A stretch of DNA of 64,000 nt from Thuidium tamariscinum (Eukaryota > Streptophyta > Bryopsida > Hypnales > Thuidiaceae): the NCBI GenBank assembly GCA_947034885.2, contig OX344752.2:26540386-26604385 (forward strand), written 5' to 3'. The position numbers were made by a program, and so were the translations under genes. The notes beneath the pieces were generated by a model, which did not search any database, had not been told where the DNA came from, and was given only the letters and a program-made list of their open reading frames with translations. Shown here in pieces: positions 13,602 through 25,935 of this stretch; within the stretch, counting starts at the first letter, position 1; each line of letters starts with the position of its first letter.

Positions 13602-15852
13602 ATGGCGCTGGCTTTGGCTGCTTCCGCTGGAATTTGGTCCTCTTCACAATCTGTGACGCCGGTCTCGAACGCTAAGCAAATGAGTTCGCGACCTCGTCCT
13701 GTGCACCTTAAGGCATTTGCGCCTATCTATCAGCCTGCTCCTCTCAAGTCTAGCGATCTCGTCGCTTCGCCTCCACTTTCCAGGTACGCACTTGAATGTT
13801 TTTGCCATTTGCTCAACAAACGATTTCGTGAATTGGGGTCTGAATTATCCGAGGGTCTGTGTTCCTCCCTGAGTGCTTATGAAACAGAGGATACTATTTG
13901 CGTCACTTGAAGCATTCTAAGTGTGACTTTGGGTGAGATGAGTTTATGGCTGTGGTGAGGTCTTGGGGTACAACAGTGAATTCTGTTAAGATTCAATTCT
14001 TATCGCTATTTTGAAGTTCTTATACGTCTCTGAAGTGGGAAGTTGTAGACCACTATAAGTGATAGGCAACAAACCTATTTCCTTTGGAAGATCAGTGGCC
14101 CTAGCCACGTCGTGCTTACACCACTTGCTAATAAGTCCTACGAAGTGAATTGGAAGGGATGAGCTGCTGTTGGTAATAGAGATCAGTATAGGGGACGGGT
14201 TCAGGTCCAAGTGGTTGACGTATCCTCTACCTTAATTCACGCCTTTTAGAATTTCAGTAGTAGGTGCTTCCTACATGAATTGCATTGCACAGGACCTCTT
14301 CTGCTGCTTCTGGGCCCTCTTGTTGGAACATTTGTGGTGCAATTTTGTTTGTGCACGGAACTATTTGGCAAACCACGGCACTGACTAGTGATTGCGGTCA
14401 GCAGCGACGCAGGTGTAGAATCTGACACCGAGCCCCTGACCTTGTCTTTCATTCGGGAGTCGCTAATACGCCAGGAGGACACCATTATTTATGGACTACT
14501 TCAACGAGCCCAATTTAGCTTCAATGCACCTACTTATGACAGAAATTCCTTCATGATCCCCGGATTTAAAGGGTCCCTGATTGAGTTCATGCTGAAGGAG
14601 ACTGAGAACTTGCATGCCAAAGTGAGTTGGAAGCTCCTCAGCTTCATATTTTATGTGAAAATGATTGTTATTTCTTTGCCTTTGGATTTCAGAAAAGGTA
14701 TGTTCACAGGGGAGGATCTCATTTCTTCTTTATGATTGGGCAGGTGCGGAGGTATCAAGCACCGGATGAACATCCTTTTTTCCCCGAGGACTTACCTCAG
14801 CCTATTTTACCCAGCCTTCCGCTTTCTAAAGTATGACTTGATCTGGACTTTCTACTCAAAATCCTATTTTCCTTTTTAGTATGTCATACAAGAATAAAAG
14901 ACCTTGTTGGGAGGAGTTGGGATTGACAGAGTAGCGCTTGCAGGTGCTCCACCCAGCTGCAAAAGATATCAACATCAACCAAGCTATCTACAGCATGTAT
15001 CTCGAGGATCTACTGCCGAAGCTCACCTTACCAGATGACGACGGAAATTACGGCTCAGCATCTGTTTGCGATGTGCACTGCCTTCAGGTGTCATGAGCTT
15101 CAGACTCTTCTCCTTACTTCCAATTTGAACTGAACTTTTATTTGCAGAATGTCAACGATCCTCCATTTTGAGCATAAGAGTGAGAGGCATGCTTCTTTTC
15201 TTCTGGAAGTATTGACATTGAATTTCTGCAGGCACTCTCGAAACGGATTCACTACGGCAAGTTCGTCGCAGAGGCTAAGTTCACAGAAGCTCCCGAGAAG
15301 TTTGAGCGCCATATCCGAGCGCAGGTGTGAAAATCGCATTGCTCTTTCTTTCTTGTCCCCAAATCTAATTTTGGTTCCATTTTCTGTGTTTTTAATCTCA
15401 GTATTGCCCAACCTAAAAATAGATTTCCTCTTTGGAAGCTACTCTGACATGGATTATAGTAGCTTCAAACATGTTTTAATCATTATGTTGTAGTTTGCCT
15501 TTTGTAAAGCTTCCTAAAATGATCCATTTCAAATTTCCAAGTACTACATGTATGGAAGCAGACGCTGTTTTTTCTATTTAGGCTTTTGAGGAAATGAGGT
15601 TGTGATGTTGTGCAATAATAGGATGGAGATGCAATTATGGGGGAACTCACCTTCAAGAACGTCGAAGACGATGTGAAAAGAAGAGTTGCAAACAAGGCCA
15701 GGGCTTACGGTCAGGAAGTGAATGAGCATGGGAAAGTGGATAACGCAAGATACAAAATCGATCCTGATCTTGCAGGTGCTCTCTATGAAGATTGGGTCAT
15801 GCCTCTGACGAAGCAGGTCCAAGTGGCCTATCTTCTTCGACGTCTGGACTAG
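13602..15852 (+). CDS. CM1: Plastidial chorismate mutase
   Basis: Converts chorismate to prephenate, the branch-point step to Phe and Tyr in the plastid shikimate pathway. Exons: 13602-13783, 14402-14621, 14744-14830, 14944-15087, 15232-15324, 15622-15852; 319 codons including the stop, so 318 aa, close to plant CM1 proteins. The second acceptor is ambiguous by 3 nt (14402 or 14405; frame kept). Residues 1-60 are Ser/Ala-rich, basic and almost free of acid residues, as in a chloroplast transit peptide. The AroQ-type all-helical fold follows: SLIRQEDTIIYGLLQRA, LHAKVRRYQAPDEHPFFPED, DDDGNYGSASVCD, SKRIHYGKFVAEAKF with the Arg and Lys that bind the substrate, and C-terminal MPLTKQVQVAYLLRRLD. 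The residue corresponding to yeast Glu246 appears to be Gln, as I recall in plant enzymes. The transit peptide suggests the plastid isoform, normally feedback-inhibited by Phe/Tyr and activated by Trp; that is family knowledge, not visible here. Confidence 0.95.
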
Positions 15853-16688
15853 ATTCTTTTTTCGAAGGAGTTAGACTTTTGCAAGGTATGGGGATTGTAT
15901 TGAAAAATTTAGTCAAAATCGTTTCTTGAAGGGTTCATTTTTTTAAAAATGTCATCAACCTGGAATTAGTGAACAAATTCTCTGGTTTAGATAGGAAATT
16001 GAGTGCACAGACATGACATTCACTATTTTTTATTGCAATATCTTGAGTAAAGAGAATTTCATCTTGGTTTTGCATGTGCAATAAAAGCCATTATGTTTAG
16101 TGGTTCATGCTATGTAAGTTACTCTATCATAGATCATCGACCCCATATACATAAGGTGAAAACACCCCAATCCATCAAAATTAGCAATTCAGCATAGTTG
16201 GAGGCACCTTTCTCGAGGGGAATTTTTATTTTTTATTTTTATTTTTAGCAATTCAAAATCATAAATCCTGAAAAAAATTAGAATTTTTGGATAAGACATG
16301 TAACTATTATGAATTTTCAACATAGAGTTCCCTATGCCAATTGAATCTATCACATAGCTTATTCATAATATCAAAATTTGGAGGCCAATTAGTCAATCAA
16401 TTGTAGTTTAGTATGGGAATGGCTTAATTGCACTTTGAGGGATATTTTTAATAGAATTCTACTTGTCAAGAATGAGCACATGGATGTTTTTGGATGTTTT
16501 CACCTTATTCATATTAGCCAAAATTGAAAGTATTGAGGTTCTCTTGGTGTATTTGGCACCTTTGATTTTTCTTTTGTTGCAAGATTCTATCAATTGCAGC
16601 AATTAGAAACAATAAATAAAGAGAAAGTTCAAGAGTCCATTGACAATTTTTGTCATAACAATCCACCAATGTTGGGGTCCCATTTGGC
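15853..16688. other. 3' flank of chorismate mutase, AT-rich
   Basis: This holds the 3' UTR followed by AT-rich intergenic sequence. I see no gene in it. Confidence 0.5.
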
Positions 16689-16692
16689 ATTT

Positions 16693-17425
16693 GGGTGAAT
16701 GCAAGAAACACTTGTACTATTTTTCGTCACAAGCCAAGTGCTGATCTGTTTTTTGGCCATAACTTTTGCATTTTTGCTTGAAATTACTCAAGATTTCTAG
16801 AGAAGGTAGTCATGTCTATCATACACCTTACATAATTTTTTCATAATTTTCAAAAATAGTTTAATACTAAAATAGTACTAGTGATTAAATGTCACAAATG
16901 AGAATTTGGAGGTTTTTAGTACTAAGGAGTACCTTTTTTTAATGATTTTAGGATGAAATTTGGATGAGATGATCTTCTAGTAGATTTACATCTCTCTACA
17001 TAAGGGATTTTGAAAAAAGTTATTTTTATGTGGTGTGGAAGTCTATAAAGTGAGCTTCTTTCTGCTTGAATTTTGAAACATATAAAATATTATTTTGGTT
17101 TTCTTTTTGGTGAATGACCATTTCCATATAATTGTTGCAAATGACCACTTTTTATTTTTTGTATTTACTTATTTTTACTATTTTCCCCGAATTAAAACAT
17201 GAAGGTATGTATTTTCTTGAGGTTTGGTGCTTTTTAAATTCTCCTACTTAGAGAATTTTTTTATCAATTTCCTTCGGTGAAAACCTTCATCTTAGAGGTC
17301 TATACATTGTTCATATTTTTCAAATTTTTTTCAAATTAATTTTCTAATTTTAAAGTACTCCAGAAAAAGTCCTGAGTACTGTAGTAAAACGCAACAAATA
17401 GTACAGGTGTTTCTTGCATTCACCC
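16693..17425. mobile_element. Inverted-repeat element, family GGGTGATTGCAAG, copy 1 (733 bp)
   Basis: The left end is GGGTGAATGCAAGAAACAC followed by TTGTACTATTT. The right end is its inverse with one or two changes, giving TIRs of about 30 bp. Both sides are flanked by ATTT (16689-16692 and 17426-17429), a likely 4-bp target duplication. It contains the shared internal motif CATAACTTTTGCAT. It has no coding capacity. Confidence 0.75.
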
Positions 17426-17429
17426 ATTT

Positions 17430-19859
17430 CCTAAATTTCCTCTAAAGATTACATTGTTGAAGTTCATTCAAAGTCCCTACATATCTAGGGACCTACATAC
17501 CTTCTATAAGATCTTATAAAAAAAAAAAGGGATCATATCCAATGTAATGATTCAAGTTTCTAGATTTGTTGAGATATATTAACCCTTAAAGTCTCCAAAA
17601 CCATTTAAAACTACCATATCTATTGCAAAGAGCATTTTTTTAAACATATCTAATTGTAAGATTTTGTATTAGATTAGGGGAAGAATATTTTGAAGAAATT
17701 TCAAAAACTTCAACAACATAAATTGTTAGATAATCCATACCTTAAAATAGGTTGTTTGTTTTGTTTGTTTGTTTGTTGATCACGTTGAGATCTCCTAGAT
17801 CGTAAGTCCCTCAATTGTGTGGTTGGTATTCTTAGAAAGCTCTCGATGAAGAGGGGTGCACGAGCTTGGTTTTATGGCCTTCTCACCTCCAATGTGAAAG
17901 TTATGGATTTTTGAGTTATTTTTGGTTCTAAAAAATTAGAAAATTACTTTTACTCATATTTTCATTACAATCTTAGTACAAACAGAAAGCCCTCAGCAAG
18001 GAGGGGTGCAAGGGCTTCATATCATAGCATTTGGACCTATGGTGTGAGAGTTATTGAATTTCAAAGTTTTTTATGGATTGAAAAATTAGGAAATTACTTT
18101 TGGTTTGATTTATGACTGTGGCAACAGTACATGGTATACTAATTGCATTTGAAGTGAAGAAAACAAATTTCCATGCACCTTGCTCAATTAAATAATGTGA
18201 CTTTGAATCTTTTTAACTTAAAATTTTTGCATTAATAATTTTGAATTTCTAATTTTTAAGTTGAAGAATTTAGGTGAGAGTGATAGAAAAAAAAATCAAG
18301 AAATTTACACCTCATTTTGATTTATTAAACAAAATTTAATTTGAAGTAGGTTCAAAGTTTAAAGGGAAAACTAAACTTTAGTAGCTTTAAGATGGGAAAA
18401 GAAACACTCTAATCTCAATGGTGAGATTCTTCTAATACAAGATCTTAAGCTTTTTGTAACTTCTTTTTATTAAGAAATTGTAATAATTAAGTTCACAAAT
18501 GAATCCTACAAGTTCTATTTTCAAGAAGATGCTCTAGATGCTTGAAATACAAGTCAAAATGTCTATAACTTTCACATAACAATTCTAAATGGCATGAATC
18601 AAAGCTTCCCATATAAATTTAAAAAATATATAATCTATAAGAAACAAATTTTTACACTTTGTATTTTAAATCTTTGTAGGATCTTTTCTTGCTCACCAAA
18701 CTAAAAATTGGACTTTCTATGCCATAGCTTTTGCTCCCATATAGCAATTGAAATTCTAAAAAATTGTTTTTCTAAAAAGCTATCAAATTTTTCTATGTTT
18801 ACAAAAACTTTCAAAAAAACAAGACAAATATTGGGACTATAAGAACCTATCCCAAATCCATTTTGTCCACCAAGTATACAATGACAATGAGACATCAAGG
18901 TTAATTTTTTTCTTAAGAATTTCAAACAATACAAACAATTCTCAAGTAATATTTGTAGACTATAATCCATAGCTTGTATTATATGCTTAGAATGATCAAT
19001 GCACTAATCTCTATTTATCAATAAGTTTGGAACCAAAATTTGAAAGTTCTTGAAATTTAAGAAAATCAAGATGTTTTGAATCAAACATTAGTGACTTAAA
19101 CTAAATTTTTGAAATGTGAAAAATTAATTATAGGGATATGTTTTTATTTTTATATAATTTGTTGAAGTTTCTATTAATAATCATTTTTTGAACTAGAAAA
19201 GTCAATTTTAGAGATGGAACATACTTGCACTCACTTTTTCTACTATTTTAACATCCAAAGTTAAAACATTAGAAGAATTTTGGAGCCTCTAAAAGACTAC
19301 AAGTTCCCAAGTTGAAGGAATGTTGCGGGAACTTTAGGAACACTATAAGGGAACTCTACGAATTTTGCCATACAAGTAACCTGATGTGGTGAAGAGACTA
19401 TTATGTGAGATAATATTAACTAATTATTAATTAAAATTAAAATTTGAATTTAGAAAAGATCAGTTTATAATTTTTTTAATTTTATAAACAAATTTAATTT
19501 CCTTTTTTTAATTAAAAATTTCAGACGAACAATTGGGTTGGTTTATTGTTGGTTCAATGGACAAGAAACAATTTTGGAGAACAACCCCAAAGCGGTCTCT
19601 TAGAGGCGTCAAAACTCTTCTAATGGTTTATGTTGCAATTACTAACTCGCTCTATTATTGCTTCCCAAGCTTTTATTGTAGTCACTATTTTCTCCATTGT
19701 TGCCCAAATCTCAACTATTTAAGAATGTTCATTTTTAAATAAAGGCATATTCTTACAAAACCACTTTTAAGTGCTCTAACTTGCAAAGTATCTAGAATAG
19801 ATTCATTGACCTCAAATTGAAGTTCTAGTCATGAAAGTAAATGTAATAAATTGTAATAC
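17430..19859. other. AT-rich intergenic DNA
   Basis: No gene is seen. A TTTG tandem run lies at 17748-17778. The segment near 18700-18850 resembles internal parts of the 25029-25935 element (a GGACTTTCTATGCCATAGCTT region against GGACTTAGAATGGCATAACTT), so this is a decayed relative. Confidence 0.5.
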
Positions 19860-20847
19860 GGGTGATTGCAAGAAAGAGTGACTCATTTTTGTAGCGTTTT
19901 TTTACAATACTCATGATTTTTTTGGGAGTACTGTATAATTAGAAAAACAATGTTTAATGTATACACCTCAAAGAAGAAGGTACCCTAGGAAGGAAAAAGC
20001 ATAGAAAAATTTTCTAAGTAGGAGAACTAGAAAAGTGCAAAATTTCATGAAAATAGGTACTTTGATCTTTTAGTTTGTAAAATATAGGAATTTTTTTTCC
20101 AAAGAAACTAAAAATCAGCAATTTGGGAGAACTTCCATTAGAGGAGATTCGAGGGCAATGGGAGACTGTGAGTTTCCGAAGCTGTGAACGTAGGAATCTG
20201 CCGCAAGAATGCAGAACTGGCCTATGCTGACATGGTCGAGAGTGTGCCACGTCACCGATTTCTGTTTGGAAAAAAAAATTGGACTTTTTTTTGCATTTCA
20301 GGACGAACTTTTTTTTTTTTTTTTGAAAAAAAAAATTTAATTACTGATCGGGAACAATTCGGGGAACAAGGCTTTTACAATCTCCTATTGCCCTCGAATC
20401 TCCTCTAATGCATGATGAAGAGATTTCGCCAAAAGAATGATCTACAAGCTATTTTGAATGTTCACAATTGCGCGCACAAGAGAGTGTTCGTTAGTACGCA
20501 TGAAGAGGATTTATAATAATGTTTTTTTAATTACCTTTAGTAGATGCATGCCCTTCTATTGTGGAAATAGACCACAAATTTTTTTTGCTCTAGATCATTA
20601 ATTTTGGGTACTCCCTAGTACTAAAACCCTCCAAACTACAAAGTGTGACAAATTAGCTAAATTTAAATTTAAATATAGAATGATTTTTGAAAATTTATGA
20701 GAAATAAGGAATTTGATCATTATCAAGTTAGACATCTCCAATAAAAATTCCAAGTAATTGGATTCATGCTTCTAAAGTTATGGTGGATGACAATTTTGTT
20801 GTTCTAAGTGCGACTCAAAATAGTACCAGTCTTTCTTGCAATCACCT
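19860..20847. mobile_element. Inverted-repeat element, family GGGTGATTGCAAG, copy 2, with nested insertion
   Basis: The left end is GGGTGATTGCAAGAAAGA. The right end reads AGGTGATTGCAAGAAAGAC on the other strand. The total is 988 bp, but subtracting the 275-bp nested element leaves about 713 bp, matching copies 1 and 3. The 4-bp flanks, ATAC and ATGT, do not match perfectly. Confidence 0.65.
20136..20410. mobile_element. Nested 275-bp MITE with 30-bp terminal inverted repeats
   Basis: The left end is CATTAGAGGAGATTCGAGGG followed by CAATGGGAGA. The right end is its inverse (two changes in about 30). The middle carries long A and T runs near 20268-20335. It lies inside copy 2 of the GGGTGATTGCAAG family, so it is the younger insertion. 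I could not determine its target duplication. Confidence 0.7.
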
Positions 20848-21020
20848 ATGTAGATTTTAATATTTTCATACTCAAAATAGATTAAATTCCTAATATAAAT
20901 GATTTATTTCAAACAAATAGTCTAGTCCTTAACCTTGCAAGGACAAGCTAGTCATTGTCAAAATTAACTTCTTTTGTATAGAGTAAATATCTACTTCAAA
21001 AAAAATCATTGAAGGTAAAA

Positions 21021-21223
21021 TACTACAAGAGAATGGGGTCTTTTAAGTAGTGTCCTAGACATCATGTCTTTTAAGTAATGTCTTTTAATGCGTCTTTTAA
21101 GTAAAATTTTACTAAAAAGACTATCTTTTCAATAAAATTTTACTTAAAAGACGCATTAAAAGACATTACTTAAAAGACATGATGTCTAGGACACTACTTA
21201 AAAGATCCCATTCTCTTGTAGTG
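21021..21223. mobile_element. Near-perfect 203-bp foldback element with CACTA-type ends
   Basis: Two 91-bp arms (21021-21111 and 21133-21223) match at about 89 of 91 positions around a 21-nt loop. The ends read (T/C)ACTACAAGAGAATGGG, close to the CACTACAAGAA ends of plant En/Spm (CACTA) transposons. The arms contain repeated GTCTTTTAAGTA-like motifs. The near identity of the arms suggests recent origin. There is no coding capacity. Confidence 0.85.
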
Positions 21224-21913
21224 AACTACTAAACAAGATCTTCTATCTTTGCCCAAAATTTCAAGGTGGATGAACATTTGTATTTATATTTTACATAGAA
21301 GGATTCTTTATCATCCATCACACCACTCAAAGTGCACAATGTCCTTACAAAATTAAGCCTTGAAGGGCACTAAGGCTAAAAAATGGTTAGTGGATGGCTT
21401 CATTGTTCATTGTAGAAACAAATAATGCACCCAATGGTCCAATAATTAGAACATTTTTGGTATCTATTTTGGTCATGGAAGTTGTATCTTTTAAGAGGTC
21501 AACACCAATTGACTAATCTACCCCAACACCATCACTCCACGGGGTAAACCAATCCGAAATATACAAAAATCCACCTTCTAACCATTACCATGTATAACAT
21601 TGTATAGCCAAGCAATGGTCCTGTCGTGATGATGGGAAGGTACGTTGCATCATTAGATACCTAGGAAACACTTTCAATATGTTTCCAAGATTGGAGGTAG
21701 TTGATGAGCCTTGTGAGACCATTTTGTTCTTTGTAGGTGTGTAAGCATTTCAACCTCAAAGATATGGAAAATTAATTGAGAAATTGAGTTCAATGTGTGC
21801 AAAATTAAAGAAGAAGAATACAAAAAAAAAATTCCTTCAATAATGAATATCTTATTCAATACAAATACATAATCTTCATCTAAACCCCATTCTTGTTTCA
21901 TGGCTTCACCTAA

Positions 21914-22302
21914 AATGCTAAGGGAAAACACCCAATACCACACATGTACCTTGTAGTGAACCCTAGACTCATCCAAAACCGTCCCTAAATTGCAATGAAT
22001 GTGTTTGCCAAATGTTTGACTATAATTTGTTGATGCAATTAAAGGACACATACCAAATTCTAATTGACTCACTACTTATTTTAGCATCATTCAAATTTTG
22101 GGGCATCTATTGAACAGTTTCAGTGGTCTAAAGAGCCAATACTTTGAAAGATTATAGAAATTACATATAATTTTTTGAATATTATTTTTATTTTTAATAT
22201 TCATGATTTTCACTCCCTAATACTAGAAAAATATTATTTTTAGAAAAATTACCTCCAACTATGCTAAATTCTTTATTTGGATGGTTTTGGGTGCTTCCAC
22301 CA
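21914..22302. repeat. Dispersed repeat H, copy 1
   Basis: It shares long collinear similarity, same orientation, with 44576-44964, from AAGGGAAAACACCCA to a TTTGGATGGTTTTGGGTG end with TTCCAC. The shared middle includes a GAATATTATTTTTA/ATTCATGATTTTCAC stretch and CTAATACTAG. It has no coding capacity. Confidence 0.7.
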
Positions 22303-22451
22303 TAGCTATTTTTGGGACTTGTTATTCATCAAGTGTGAGCCAATCAAATGTGAGCAGACCTTTTTCAAATCAACAATAGAACCAACTATAGTCTATTTTA
22401 GAACACCAGTTCCTATGAGTGCATTAGTTAAAGGTGGGAGATGCTATTTAA

Positions 22452-22673
22452 CCCTTGAACGACGCCATGGACGTTTGGCGTCCGTTGAATGACAAAGAAT
22501 CTTTCCTTCCAGGATAGAAATGCAACTTTTCATCCTCGATATTGGAGGTGGAAAGGGAAGATCTTCTACAGTACTTTGACTTCCAGTGCATATATTTGGC
22601 TTTTTCAAAGGAGGTGATGTCACACGGTATCAAAATGCATGGTTTCCGTGGCCACCGGTCCATCCTTCAAGGG
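22452..22673. mobile_element. 222-bp MITE with TTAA flanks and CCC ends, copy A
   Basis: TTAA (22448-22451) precedes CCCTTGAACGACGCC, and the right end is CCATCCTTCAAGGG followed by TTAA (22674-22677). The inverted ends share CCCTTGAA-GA. Related partial copies lie at 6429-6590 and 56866-57000. TTAA flanks with CCC ends are the piggyBac signature. Confidence 0.65.
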
Positions 22674-22677
22674 TTAA

Positions 22678-23720
22678 TTATGCATGGTACGCTACCCTAT
22701 GAGGGCTCCATTGTTCCCATGGATACCCATCCGATTTCCCCATGGCCATGGCCAGGCAATCAGTCACGTCTCTCCCGACCAAACTCCAGATGGTGAATCG
22801 GTCTGTGTGCCCTGACCCCCAATCCCTGACCCCCAACCCGGCCCCGACCCCAAACCCTGACCCCGACCCAAACCCCCGACCCTGACCCTGACCCTGACCC
22901 CAACCCCCAACCCCGACCCTGACCCCGACCCCAAACGGGGACCCCAACCCGGGACCTGGGCACCCCTGCCCCCAGGTATAAATGGAGTCCATCCCCATTG
23001 ATCTGAAAAGAGAAAGAGCTTTCACTTGATGGAAATTATGGGACCTGGATGGATGCCTCAGGATTTGAAACCAGGCAGTGAGGCCAGTGGTCATTAACTT
23101 ATCCAACTTCTTCAGGGGCTTTCAGCGCAACAGTCAGAGGCGTCACATGATATTCCCAGCCTGCAGTTGAAGGCTGAATGCGTGCAGACGGTGGGTGCTA
23201 TTGGAGGAAGAGCCTGCTTCCAAGTACTTCCTGAACTTACAAAGCCTCGCACTGCCATTTGATGGTTCATCAATCCCTGCAAAGCCCACGTGCCTCCCCC
23301 ATGAACAGCCAGGGCAGGATGTGAAATCCTGCCTTCAAAGCTGGACTCACCAGGGTGGATTTACCTTGGGGGAAATTGCAGGAGCTTCTTTTTATTTCTT
23401 GTAAATATTTTATTTTGCAAATTCTGAATTCATATTCGCAATCAGAGACCCCAAATTCATTTTGGGAAGGTCTTGTACATACCTTAAACATGGCACAAAA
23501 TAGATATTTTTTTTTTACTTTCACCCTAGAGAACCCAAAATTTACCCTGTTGGGCCCACCTTCGATGGCAGGATTTACCGCTTGAACAGGAGGACACTCT
23601 CTGAAGGCAGCATGGGCTCAGTGCAATCTGTGTCAAGGGAAAAGGGGGGTTGTCGCCGGGGATTCCTGCCTGTGATACCTTTGTGGCAGGCGTAGCTTTG
23701 CAGCCGGCTGCTGCAAAACT
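22678..23720. other. GC-richer island of unknown origin
   Basis: This stretch is clearly richer in G and C than its surroundings and includes the C-rich minisatellite. A small hairpin GGCAGGAT...ATCCTGCC lies at about 23313-23334 and GGCAGGATTTACC recurs near 23568. No ORF has recognisable homology. It may be a decayed retroelement or gene relic. Confidence 0.35.
22810..22975. repeat. C-rich degenerate minisatellite (CCCTGA / CCCCGA units)
   Basis: About 165 bp of plus-strand CCCTGA, CCCCGA, CCCCAA and CCCAAA hexamer-like units. The minus strand carries many GGG runs at short spacing, so G-quadruplex formation is plausible. The units are near the plant telomere unit CCCTAAA but not equal to it. 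Confidence 0.8.
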
Positions 23721-25028
23721 TCATTTGGCAATGGATGATCACCACATCCATCATTCACTGATGATGAGCCACTGGGACATGACCAAAATCAGGCACACCA
23801 TAGTCCATAGATAGCTTGGTTCTAAGCACCTCAAATCTGGCCTCCCCAAATTGAAAGATTGCCCTCTTTGACTCTTATAATGTTTTCAACAGTACGGTCA
23901 AATCATTTGTCCATTTTCTCACAACTTTTGGCTGGTCTCTACTACTGATTGGTACAGCCAATTTTTGTAGATCTTGTTTAAGGTGACAGTTTGATTGAAA
24001 TGAGTTCAAAAGGGTTTAGAACTCAGTACATGAGGTAAACTTGCCTATGACAGGGCAAATTGACTAGTTTTCCATGTTGACACTTTTGAAATTTTTTCTT
24101 ACAAGATTCTAGAGAAGGACAAACGTGAGAAATGGAGAGAGCAACTGAAATTTCATTTTTTTGACAAAGTATGAATTTGTTAAGGATTTTTAAAGTACAT
24201 AGCCCAAATGGTTGACAACAGTCTCTAAACTATCTCAAAACCATCAAAAAGAGTGCCAATAATGGTCATCAGATCACCTAAAGCAATCCCAATATTTCCT
24301 GTTATGGTTGCAAAGTTTTCTAACATGGACATGACATGATGGAACAAAAAAAGCTAAGGTAGAACCACCTATTCCAATCTCTTCAGCAATTTTGGAAGAG
24401 TTCATGAAGAGGATGAGGCTATGCAAATTTTTCTCATGTAGAAAGATAGGCAATATGGGGATTGCAAATTTTTCATAATTTTATTCCCAAAACTAAAATT
24501 ACTATGATTTTTAGAAGCCAAAAAGCGCTTCAAACCTATAGCCAATGTTTAGAGTCTTCCAATTTGGATCATAGCCAAGATTACTATTCTACTTGGTATT
24601 TTCTATCCACTTTAGGATACTTTGGGACATGTGTCATGACTTTATTAGTCCCAACCTTGAAAATGGGAAAAAAAGTACATTCCAAGTTTTGATTGGAAAT
24701 TTCTTCTAGCCTTGGTTGGAAATAGCTACATCCTACAAGTTGGGTATGGGTCCTTGATCAGGAATAGGTGGTTCTACCTTAGTTCTTACAATGACTTTAC
24801 ATTGAAAAGGTGGAAGTTCCTAAATCAGTCACCAATAACACCATCACCATCACACAAAGCATTTAACTCTACCATTAATCTTGCTAATGAAGTCCTAACC
24901 TCATTAATTATAAATTTTTTGCCATGGATTGATAGAAAACTATAATAGATTGTTTTGTAAATGTCTGCATTAGCTGATTAGCCTACCATGGGTTGGTTTA
25001 CCAAATGATCCAAACGCTCAAGGGCTAA
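23721..25028. other. AT-rich intergenic DNA
   Basis: No gene is visible; only short ORFs without recognisable protein, and no clear element ends. Confidence 0.5.
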
Positions 25029-25935
25029 CCCCTAAAGGACCAAGGCAGTTTTTGGCTCAAAAACCACTCAAAATGTCTATGTTTGCTACTTTCATCTAAC
25101 ATTCCAAAAAAACATTTTTCTTAAAATCTAACCATAGGATCTTGAAATTCACTTGTCTTAGATCATGTGGTAAAAATTTCATGAAGTTTGACAGTACCAA
25201 TTGGAAGATGATAGCATTCAAAGTTGGAAAAAAAATTGTACTTTGGCTTGCAATTTCAAATGACTCTGAGTGCCATTTGTACCATTTTTTTGCACTATGG
25301 ACTATGGATTTCAATTTTTTTTTATGTTGAACATTTGAGTTGAGAGTGTGTCAAAAAAATTTCAGAAAAAGAACACTTGATTTTTATTCATTAAAAAGTT
25401 TTTAAGTAGAAGTAGGTCCAAGAATGAACAAAACACTAAATTTTTAATAACTTTAAGAGGAAATTGAAAACCCATAATTCCAATAGTAAGATTGTTCTTG
25501 AAAACAAACGTAATCCTATCAAAAAGAATTGAAAATTCGAAAAATTGCATTCAAAAATGAATTCTATAAGTTGTTTTTTCAAGAAGTTGCTTAAATTGCC
25601 TAAAATACAAGATTGTCCATAACTTTCTCATTATTAGTGCATATAGAATGAATCAAAGCTTCAGATGTAGACCAAATCATAATCTTTGAGAAGAAAAATT
25701 AAAATTAAAAAATTGGTGTTTTTTTGGTTTTCCCCAACAAATTACTTTTTGGACTTAGAATGGCATAACTTTTGTTCACGGGCACCAATTGAAATATAAA
25801 AAAATTATACCTTCAAAAAGCTAATTGGATTTCTTATCTTCAAAAAAGTTTCAAAAAATTATGGCAAAAGTTTAGGTCACATAAGCCTACCCCAAATTCA
25901 AAGTGTCTCTTGAGGGGACTTTGGTCCTTTAGGGA
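25029..25935. mobile_element. TTAA-flanked inverted-repeat element, copy E (907 bp)
   Basis: The left end is CTAA then CCCCTAAAGGACCAAGG. The right end reads TTAA then TCCCTAAAGGACCAAAG on the other strand. Internal segments are shared with 6772-7304 (opposite orientation) and with decayed copies near 18700 and 33540-33730. There is no transposase. Confidence 0.7.

Noticed and set aside
22678-23106. 142-codon Gly/Val-rich minus-strand frame
   Set aside because: It is the translation of the C-rich minisatellite (GVGVGVG-like repeats); no support as a protein.
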